From: Datisca glomerata | Lineage: Eukaryota; Streptophyta; Magnoliopsida; Cucurbitales; Datiscaceae | DNA: 64,000 nucleotides | Direction of reading: 5' to 3' | Assembly: GCA_003255025.1 (NCBI GenBank) | Contig: QANY01000231.1 | Location: 16,092 to 80,091, forward strand | Shown: positions 55,940-64,000 of the stretch, piece by piece | How the letters are laid out: every line of letters starts with the position of its first letter | Numbering within the stretch: position 1 is the first letter of the stretch | Notes under the pieces: generated by a model | What the model was told of the DNA's origin: nothing | The model's input: only the letters and a program-made list of their open reading frames with translations | Database searches by the model: none | Made by a program: the position numbers and the translations under genes

Positions 55940-57310
55940 CTTTTAAAATTTTGAACAGAGGTGGAAGATGGTAAACGTACTGATTTCATCATCACTATTG
56001 TGGAGCTCTTCGTTATGATGGTAGATTGGTAATACCAAACAATGTGGAGTTGAAACGAGAAATTTTGAGTGAAGCCCATAACACTCCTTACTCAATCTAT
56101 CCAGGAAGTACGAAGCTGTATCGAAGTCTGAGGGAGCATTATTGGTGGGTTGGAGCGAGTTGAGATGTAGCAAAGTATGTACAACGTTGTATTATGTGTC
56201 AGCAGGTTAAGGGTGAGCATCAACCACCTTCTAGTCTTCTGTAACCACTTTTGATGCCTGAGTGGAAGTGGGAGCACATCAGTATGGATTTGGTTTTAGG
56301 GCTACCGAAGACTTTGAAAGCTTACAATTCTATTTGGGTAATTGTTGATCATCTTACTTAGTTAGCTCACTTTCTATTGGTAAAAAATACCTACAAGATG
56401 GAGCAGTATGCTCAGTTGTACGTCCGGGAAATAGTAAGGCTTCATGGAGTTCCATTATCTATTGTGTCTGATCATGATCTGAAGTTTATCTCTACCTTCT
56501 GGAAAAGTTTGCATAAAGCTATGGGTACCCAGTTACGGTTCAGCATAGCTTTTCATCCATAGTCAGATGGACAATCAGAAAAGACCATTCATACACTTGA
56601 AGATATGTTAAGAGCTTGTGTTATTGATTTTCAGAGCACTTGGGAAGAGATTTTACCTATTGTCGAGTTCTCTTATAATAATAGGTATCAAACATCTATT
56701 GGTATGACACCTTATGAGGCATTGTATAAGAGGAAATGTCGATCACCTATCCATTGGATGAGGTTGGAGAGAGAAAATTATTGGACCCCGAGATTTTTTA
56801 TGTGCAGAAAACCAATTATATAGTTGAAAAGAGTTGTCAACGAATGAAGACAACTCAAATTAGACAAAAGAGTTATGCATATAAAAGAGAAGGAAGCCAT
56901 TGGAGTTTGTTGGTGGTGACAAAATATTTCTAAAGGTCGCTCCTATGAAAGGTGTTTTGAGGTTTCGAAAGAAAGGTAAATTAAGTCCCTGCTTTGTAGG
57001 ACCCTTTGAAATATTAGAGTGAATCAGAGAGTCAGCTTATCGACTTGGGTTTCCACCGGCAATGTCATGAGTTCATAATGTATTCCACGTTTCGATGTTA
57101 ATGAAGTTCTTCTTGACCAATCTCATGTCCTTAGTTATGACGGTTTGGACCTTCGCCAAGATCTTACCTACGAAGAAGCACCCATCAAGATTCTGGACTG
57201 AGAGGAAAAGGAGCTAAGACAAAAGAAACTCGTTTGGTGAAGGTGTTATGGAAGAGGCAACCTGGGAGAGCGAGGATGAAATGCGTGCCAAATATCTGAA
57301 TTTGTTTGGT
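55940..57310 (+). pseudogene. Tekay integrase with chromodomain-like end
   Basis: The HHCC zinc region includes KLYRSLREHYWWVGAS and CIMCQQVKGEHQPPS (56,110-56,235). The core has MDLVLGLPKT (first Asp), VSDHDLKFIS (second Asp) and [20 protein letters not shown] with the Glu of SEKTIH. The C-terminal stretch shows VHNVFHVSMLMKF and EATWESEDEMRAKYLNLF, the chromodomain end that can target chromatin. Stops interrupt it (for example a CAG-to-TAG change just before SDGQ). Confidence 0.9.
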
Positions 57311-57339
57311 ACGTATTGTTTCGAGGATGAAATTATTTT

Positions 57340-57354
57340 TAGGAGGGGGGAAAT
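57340..57354 (+). other. Tekay polypurine tract
   Basis: AGGAGGGGGGAAA lies directly before the 3' LTR start at 57,355. Confidence 0.85.
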
Positions 57355-59167
57355 TGTAATATCTCAACTAGCATTGCACTTAATTATGTGTTTACTTGTT
57401 AATAATTGAAAATTGTTTATCATGATAATTTGATTTTATGCTTGAAATGAATTAATTAAATGTCTTGCAGGGAACGTTTCGAGATGCTCTAACGACTCAA
57501 TCGTGCCTAGTTAAATTTTTATAATATACCGATAACTTGCTAGTAATTAGATTAATTGAGTATGTAAATAAGTTCTAGATTTTATTTAGTTACTAATAAG
57601 AATAGTTTTTGTAAATAATAAAAGAAAGGGGGTTAGTTTCCTTATTGAATGGGAATGCTTCACCAACGCTAAAAAGGGGTGTGAAAACTTTTACTCTTAT
57701 AGTCATTTTATTTAGCTAGACTACTATATATATATATATATAATTAGACATGGATGGAAAATAATTGTTCCTCCCATATTCTTATTGGCACATCACCATT
57801 TAGTAACTCTAAATATTTATTTTAATGGTATATATTGTGAGAAACTTGAAGAGGTTGATCTTTGAATGGGATCCTACCATTATAGAATAAGAATTTTAAT
57901 TGCATTTTTTCATAGAGGTCTTTGGGTCAAACGATCATTCACCAGTGAGGTTATTTTCCTTTTTATATATTTCTCAAGTTTTGAATTTATAGAGTAAATC
58001 CACTTGACATGGTAAAATAGATTTACTCATGCCAGTTTTCCTTGTGGGAAATGCCTATTAACGGCGAGCATTGATTTTTCATTAAATTCTTTAATTACAA
58101 TACCGTTTTACAAATAACTCTATCTATATTACATTTTGGAGAATTTGTCTGACGAGTCATAAAATTCAGAAACTTAAAATTGTCATTCAGAAAGTTTGAT
58201 TTTGTTTTTATGTCATCTCATTTGGAGAGAGACGATTCAAGTGTTAGAAATTTGCTAGTGCATCAAATCTGTCTTATTGAGTCTGTTTGCTTCACATTGA
58301 ATGAGAAAATAACATTTTCGGGTGATTTTGAAACAAGCCAAGGTTTAAGCAAGAAATCGAAGTTCGTTAAAATCCTTAGTCCTTTTATATTATTGTTTAT
58401 GTTGTTTATTTCCTAACCTTTTAGTTTTCTAATCTAATGAATACCCCATTAAGAGAACGTTGTTGCTTCTGATATATGATGTTATTAAAATCATGCAATA
58501 ATTGCTTGAGAAAATTCATCTGGAAACTCACGGTTATGAATGTGGAAGTGGGTGATTAGTTTGATTATTTAGAAAGTTAGGATGTCATGGGAAATAATCT
58601 TCTATATAGATATATGTATTAAAGGAACAAACAAAAGAAGAAATCATTTGTTAGATTTATTTAAGTTATACCTTAAGTATGAAAATATTATTTTGCTCTT
58701 ATAAGAAGTTGAATCTGTAAACGCAATTTAAGAATTCATTTTCATAATTTTAAACTCATTTTGTAATGGAGTTGGCTAGTGCGGTAGAGGTTCTTATTAA
58801 AATACCGTCTGTAGTCTAAATTGTTTACAGTATTTCCTTTAAGGCATTGATTTTGTAATTATCTTCTAATGATTACATGAAAGTGATAAAATATTTTAAT
58901 GTATAAAGTTGAATAATTTTGGCACTGAGATCATTGACTACTCGAAGTATTCTCTGGTCAATTACTTTAATTAATGACATTAGATAAGTAGAATTTTACG
59001 CATACTTTAATGTTTGTAAACTTTGATACTGAATTGATTTATCATTATACTGTCGCTTGATATTATGTTTAATTGTATTTTTTATTATGTTATCTGTGAT
59101 GTATTATATTGTAATGTTAATGACTATAAATACGTTCACACTTATACATAAGGTTTATAGTATGAAT
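57355..59167 (+). repeat. Tekay 3' LTR, interrupted
   Basis: Aligns with 50,381 onward to GTTTATAGTATGAAT, then changes to Athila sequence. About 800 bp of the LTR are beyond the interruption and presumably beyond the window. Confidence 0.92.
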
Positions 59168-60370
59168 TGATGAGTGTATTTTACACTCATAATTTAGATA
59201 ATCTTAGTCTTATTTTTGTTAGTTCTTTTAGATTTACTGATTGATTAGTGTTTATTTTTGTTACTATCTTGTAAGTTTGATATTCAATTGCATTTGGATT
59301 GATTTGGAAAGATTCGGAAGTCAAAAATTCAGAAATATCACAAAAAGAGCGGAAATGGGTAGGAGGGCCAGCGTCACAAATGCTGGCAGTACAGAACGCC
59401 AGTGTTGCGACGCTGGCACCTGGCAAATTGGCTAGAGTCGTACCGCTGGCTCCCATCATTGCGACGCTGGCACGATTTTAGATTTTTTTTGTGATTTCTA
59501 ATCATTGACGAACCCTAGTGTATAAATAGAATATCTTAGAGTTTTAGAAGGGTCTTTGGATGTTTTTTTGAATGTCGGAGGCAAAGGAGATGTCTTTTGG
59601 AGAGGAGAACAAGAAGATTGAACTCGGAAATGATTTTCATCTTCAATTTCATCCTCAAAACTAGTTCTTCTTCCCTTCTTTCTTTATGTTTGTGAATATT
59701 AGTATAATGATTTCTTATTTCATTATGTTCTAATTTTTTTATCTAAGTCTATGATGTAGCCAAACCATGATTGTTCGTAAATATTGATTTTTAATTCAAT
59801 CGATGTTTATTCAATATTGTTGAGTGTTATAATCCGTTCTTAATGCTTGTAATTGTTTGGCCAATTATTGCATGATTTTAGATTTAATTCTGAGACTGAG
59901 AAGTGATGATTAAATATGCTCTTTGTTTATAACACCATTAGAATTTCATAAGTTAGAGATAATTATGAATCTAATGTAGCAACTATAATTTCTTGTGCTT
60001 AATGAGTTTCATTATACTGAATCTTGACAGAGATGTATGATTCATATTTTTTATTCATGATTATCGATGCTTGAGAAATATTGATAATTGTATTAGAGAA
60101 ATCTGCTATCAATGTTCTGAATAAACGTTAATTGATTGAGAATTGGAATTTAGAGCATGTTTGGTTTGATGAAATCGAAAACTCTAGAGCTTTATCATTA
60201 TAGTTTAATTTAATTAAAAATCCTAACTTTTCGACATTCTCAATTAGAATTAATGTTTAGTTAATTTCACTCATGAATATCAATCAATCATGTGGACGAT
60301 ACTTTATTTTATAAAAATTTATTAATTGACGACGATAGTGTACATTTACATTATAGAAAATTCCTAAGAA
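59168..60370 (+). repeat. Athila 5' LTR
   Basis: From TGATGAGTG to near the primer site; the exact right end is uncertain. Contains the perfect 15-bp direct repeat TTGCGACGCTGGCAC at 59,405 and 59,459. Confidence 0.8.
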
Positions 60371-60374
60371 GTTT

Positions 60375-60391
60375 TGGTGCCGTTGTCGGGA
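60375..60391 (+). promoter_or_regulatory. Athila primer-binding site
   Basis: TGGTGCCGTTGTCGGGA, one mismatch from the TGGCGCCGTTGTCGGGGA-type site used by Athila elements (tRNA-Asp). Confidence 0.85.
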
Positions 60392-60504
60392 ATGATTTTG
60401 TTTATTAATATTGGAGTTACAAATCTTGAATTTTACTTTGAGTCTTATTTGTTTTATTTATGGTTGTTTGTTTTTTTTGAATTTTCGGGTGTTCTTTGAG
60501 TTGT

Positions 60505-61780
60505 ATGAGAAAATCTAGAAGCGAGAATTTGACTCCATTTAATTTAAAACTTGAGCGAACTTGTCGACGTAATAGAAAAGTAAGGTGTGAAGCTTCTAAC
60601 TGACCTATAGAAATCATGGAAGACATTTGAGAAAATCCTGAAATCGTGAACAACTAAAATAACCGGGCAATTCGAGACTATGCGATGTCAGTTGTCAATG
60701 AGGCTGCATCAGCCATTCAATGTCCTGCTATTAATGACAGCAACTTATAGATTAAGCCGGTTATCATTCACATGGTGCAAAAAAATCAGTTAAGTGGCAT
60801 GCCTAATAATGATCAGAATGTTCACATAGAATGTTCACATAGCCACTTTTCTCAAAATTTGTGAGACATTCAAGCACAATAATGTCTCATCTGATGCAAT
60901 TAGACTGATATTATTCCTATTCTCACTTCAGGATAAGGCTAAAAGTTAGTTGAACTCTCTGTCAGCTGGATCAATCACAACTTGTAATGGTCTCTCTGAG
61001 AAATTTTTAGCAAAGTTCTTTCCACCCGCTAAAACAACCAAAATGAGGAATGAGATCACCACCTTTACCCAATATGATATAGAGTCTCTTTATGAAGCAT
61101 GTGAGAGGTTTAAAGAGATGTTGAGAGGATGCCTACATCATGGACTAACCAGATGGATGCAAGTTCAAACTTTTTATAATGGTTTGGGGAATTCAATAAG
61201 GACGCTAGTGGATCTAGCAGCAAGAGGTGCTTTGATGGGTAAAACACATGATGATGCTTATGCCTTGCTAGAAGAATTGGCTGCTAATGCCTATCAATGG
61301 CCAATTGAGCTCAACGTACCGAGAAAGATTCATGGAGTTCATAAAGTCGATGCTCTTACCGCTCTTACTGCTCAAGTAGCTAGACTATCCAAGCAAATGA
61401 GCTCTTTCACCTATTCATGCTTCACGAGAAGCTTGTAATTTGTGCAATGGACCTCATTCTAGCACTGAATGTCAAGCTAGAAATCCATTTGCTCATTCTC
61501 AATCAGAACATGTTAATTTTATTGAAAACTACAATAGGCAAAATAATCCATTCTCCAACACCTACAACCAAGGATGGAGAAATCACCCCAATTTCTCATG
61601 GACGAATAGTCAGAATGTGATTAATCCACCAGTTGCAACTCAGCCTCAGTTTCAATCTCAGCAACCTAAAATTTCTCTAGAGGATGCTATTGCCCAGCTA
61701 GCAATTAATACTATTCAATTTATGGCAAGAATAGTCGCTACACTTCAGAGGCAAGAAACAAGTATTCAGAGGTAAGAAAC
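60505..61780 (+). pseudogene. Athila gag
   Basis: Start at 60,505 (MRKSRSENLTPFNLKLERTC). Broken N-terminal part includes IKPVIIHMVQKNQLSGMPNN. The capsid core at 60,950-61,438 is open for 162 codons (WMQVQTFYNGLGNSIRTLVD, DDAYALLEELAANAYQWP). A CNGPHSSTEC knuckle-type block and Gln/Asn-rich segment follow at 61,440-61,775. Stops occur upstream. Confidence 0.88.
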
Positions 61781-61979
61781 AAGTATTCAGAGTCAGGCTA
61801 CGTCAATCTAGAATTTGGAGCTTCAAATGGGTCAACTTTCAAAAATACTCACATAAAGATCACAAGGTTCTCTACCGAGCAACACCGAGAGGAATCCAAA
61901 AGAACAAGTAAACTCCATTACTCTTCGTAGTGTCGAGGAGTTAGCATAACCTCAGAAAGCCACTGTTGAAAATTCTCAG

Positions 61980-62764
61980 CCAATTGAAGCAAAAGCTGAG
62001 ACAATGGATGATGATCTTGTCAAGAGTTCGGAAAAGAAGAAAGGCAAGCCTAAGTCAAAGCTCTTTCCTGATAATCCTCCACCATTTGTTCCACCTATTC
62101 CATACCCTCAACGGTTTCAAGAGCAGAAATTGAACAAGCAATTTTTTAAGTTCCTTGATGTGTTTAGGAAACTACATATAAACATCCCTTTTGCTGATGC
62201 TTTGAAACAAATGTTGAGCAATGTCAAATTATGAAGGAAATTCTCTCAAATAAGAGAAAGCTAGAGGAGTATGAGACAGTTGGTTTAACTGAGGAGTGTA
62301 GTGCTATCTTGCAGAATAAATTTCCTCCAAAGCTAAAGGACCATGGGAGTTTTACTATTCCTTGCACAATTGGGAATTCATATTTTGAAAAAGCTTTACG
62401 TGATCGTGGGGCTGGTATCAATTTGATGTCGTATTCAGTTTACGAGAAGCTAGGTCTTGGGGATGCTAAGCCCACGACGATATATTTACAGTTAGATGAT
62501 CGGTCTATCAGATATCCATTGGGGATTATTGATGATGTTTTGGTAAATGTAGATAAATTTATATTCCCATCTGATTTTATTGTTCTTGACATGGAGGAAT
62601 ACCAAGAAATTTCAATTATTCTTGGTAGACCATTTTTAGTTACAGGAAGAACTCTGATTGATGTGCAAAAAGAGGAACTTATTCTAAGAATGCAAGATGA
62701 TCAGGTAATTTTTAATGTCTTCAAAGCAATCAAACACCCAAATGATATGGATAGTTGTTTGTAG
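61980..62764 (+). pseudogene. Athila gag-pol linker and protease
   Basis: PPFVPPIPYPQRFQEQKLNK and FRKLHINIPFADALKQMLSN (62,084-62,234) are typical Athila linker blocks. The protease frame 62,231-62,764 carries DRGAGINLMSYSVYEKLGLG, where the usual DLGA/DSGA triplet is DRG, and later ISIILGRPFLVTGRTLIDVQ. 177 codons are open, but the catalytic triplet is changed. Confidence 0.88.
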
Positions 62765-63120
62765 GTGGATAGTGCAGAATTTGGAGAAGGTAAATCTAGA
62801 CACCTACCATTTATTGAAAAACCATCAATGTTAGACCTCCACCTTCAGTACACCTTTATGGGAGAAGCATCCACTCTGTCTGTCATTATTTCTGCTTCAT
62901 AAAATGGTAAGCAAGAAGACAAGTTGCTGAGAGTTTTGAGAGAGCAACAAATGGTCTTAGGCTGGTCAATTTCTGACACAAATGGAATTCTAAAGTCAGT
63001 GGACAACGGGTGAAGCCTGGATGATCATTATGTCTGGCTGAAGACATTAAAGCAAGCGTTATCGGGAGGCAACCCGATTATATTTCTGTTATTTCATTTT
63101 TTAGTTTTTTTAATTTTCTT
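62765..63120 (+). pseudogene. Athila reverse transcriptase start joined to 3' region
   Basis: After the protease the frame shows LRVLREQQMVLGWSISD, the first residues of Athila reverse transcriptase. At about 62,985 it changes to sequence that normally follows integrase (GQRVKP-like, then TTATCGGGAGGCAACCCG). Reverse transcriptase, RNase H and integrase are therefore deleted. Confidence 0.78.
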
Positions 63121-64000
63121 TTGCTTATTTTTTTTCTTTTTCTTCAGGTTTATATATATATATATATAAAATTATAGACGAATTTGGCTCATGCACCACT
63201 TTCCTCTCAATTGGAGATAACAAGAACAATGCAGAGACTGACGAGGATGATAGCACATCATTATCCAGGGAAGTCCTCTCTACTTACTCCCTTTTACATA
63301 TTTTTTTTCTTTTCATTGAGGACAATGAAAGTTTTTAAGTTTTGGGGGGTGGTTTTAATTTAAATTTATTTTTTTTGGGTTTTGTTGTTGACAACAATAA
63401 CACCAATGATGAGATTGGGTTTAAATTATTGATATCCTTGAAAAAAATGATGAATTTGTGTATCAGTGTGTGTTTGAACCAAATATTAATTTACATTACA
63501 CTAGAGAATCCCTGCATATTGAGCACCTAGTCTTAAACGTTTGATTGTCTTTTTACTTAGAGAAGGTTTATGTGACTTAAGAAATCATTATGATTTCATA
63601 AGAACTCTAGAACCAATTTGATTGTTGTTCGAGACAAAACTCTAGGCTTCATTTCACTTAGGACATGATTTAGACCATCTTTGGACCGTTTGAGCTTTTC
63701 AAGCCAACATGTACATAATTATTTCCCTAGCTATCCCTGATGAGCTTACATAGCCATTTTTTATCACCCATGACAATTTTCCAACCTCATAAAAATTTTC
63801 TCCTATTTAACCCTTTTTACTCATTGTATTTAAACGTTCTAGGAATATGCTTGGAGCTATGACAATTTGGATGAATGGGAGAAGTTTTGATTTATAAAAA
63901 ACATTGTGAATAAGTTTGATTTCATAGCCTCTTAGACTTGAGTGACTAAGCTCGAAGGGGTGTCTTAACACCTAGTACCCTAAGATCAACTGGTTTGGGA
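63121..64000 (+). other. Athila 3' untranslated region
   Basis: Includes a (TA)n run at 63,153-63,167 and CATTGAGGACAATGAAAG, a common Athila 3' motif, followed by a G-rich GGGGGGTGG. No env-like frame is supported to the window end. Confidence 0.6.

Larger units (their letters stand above)
50381..59167 (+). mobile_element. Ty3/gypsy Tekay/Del chromovirus, 3' LTR interrupted
   Basis: Long LTRs (50,381-53,001 complete; 57,355-59,167 incomplete) flank gag with a CCHC knuckle, protease, reverse transcriptase, RNase H, integrase and a C-terminal chromodomain-like stretch, in gypsy order on the plus strand. A tRNA-Met type primer-binding site and a purine tract adjoin the LTRs. Similarity to the 5' LTR stops at 59,167, where an Athila LTR starts. 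The integrase-associated chromodomain and iMet primer site indicate the chromovirus branch. Many stops and frameshifts; inactive. Confidence 0.93.
59168..64000 (+). mobile_element. Athila-type gypsy element, pol largely deleted, runs off the window
   Basis: Begins with TGATGAGTGTATTTTACACT at the break in the Tekay LTR. An LTR of about 1.2 kb is followed by a TGGTGCCGTTGTCGGGA primer site, gag, protease, and only the first residues of reverse transcriptase. It then passes to a typical Athila 3' untranslated sequence. The 3' LTR is not reached. Nested in the Tekay 3' LTR, it is younger than that element. Confidence 0.88.

Noticed and set aside
53229..57310. An endogenous pararetrovirus
   Set aside because: Long paired LTRs, an LTR-adjacent primer site, an integrase and a chromodomain-like end identify a gypsy retrotransposon. 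No movement protein or coat protein of the pararetrovirus type is seen.

Overview
This window looks like nuclear chromosomal DNA of a flowering plant, probably a eudicot. It is AT-rich and carries no convincing intact nuclear host gene. Almost everything recognisable is either transposable-element debris or plastid DNA that moved into the nucleus (a NUPT). Plant-specific retrotransposon lineages (Tat, Tekay/Del, Athila, Ty1/copia, LINE), CACTA transposase families and plastid genes in angiosperm order support this. The species cannot be named from the sequence alone.

Layout, left to right. 1-3.4 kb: mostly unassigned DNA with one copy of a dispersed repeat, a LINE zinc-knuckle relic and a perfect hairpin. 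3.43-6.96 kb: a Ty1/copia element on the minus strand with both LTRs, an initiator-Met PBS and a matching 5-bp target duplication (ATCTT), but no integrase. 8.83-11.72 kb: a second minus-strand copia element whose gag start is joined directly to the integrase tail. 11.74-13.19 kb: a plus-strand copia integrase relic that runs into three ~300-bp tandem repeats. 14.07-16.31 kb: a 5'-truncated LINE, minus strand. 16.88-18.19 kb: a CACTA TNP2/DUF4218 relic, minus strand. 18.90-19.13 kb: a gypsy protease relic.

19.39-41.8 kb: a mosaic of plastid DNA. A psbB piece is joined in frame to the accD 3' end. From there the segment runs colinear with a standard plastome: accD(3')-psaI-ycf4-(cemA tail)-petA, psbJ/L/F/E on minus, petL-petG, trnW and trnP on minus, psaJ-rpl33-rps18. 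Most genes are frameshifted, but psaI, psaJ, rpl33 and rps18 are open. A 9.66-kb Tat-lineage gypsy element (29,867-39,522, target duplication AGTAG) sits inside this DNA. To its right are ycf3 exon 1, a Rab-type GTPase exon fragment, and an rbcL(3')-accD(5') piece. The two accD ends therefore lie at opposite sides of the block.

42.3-43.4 kb: a decayed 'putative plant transposon protein' gene. 45.19-48.6 kb: a CACTA element with a recognisable left terminus, subterminal repeats and a Transposase_24-type gene whose introns are still visible; its right end is lost. 48.6-50.3 kb: a copia RNase H relic and a LINE with an internal inversion. 50.38-59.17 kb: a Tekay/Del chromovirus with 2.6-kb LTRs and a chromodomain remnant. 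Its 3' LTR is interrupted by an Athila-type element (59.17 kb to the window end) that keeps gag and protease but has lost most of pol.

The genes do not work together as a pathway. The value of the window is its nested insertion history: plastid DNA in the nucleus, retrotransposons inserted into it, and retrotransposons inserted into retrotransposons. I found no convincing new multi-gene biological system. The oddest items are the plastid mosaic with its chimeric psbB::accD frame, the concentration of ambiguous bases in the plastid segment, the ~300-bp tandem triplication, and the Tat element with its 3' minisatellite and antisense gene.
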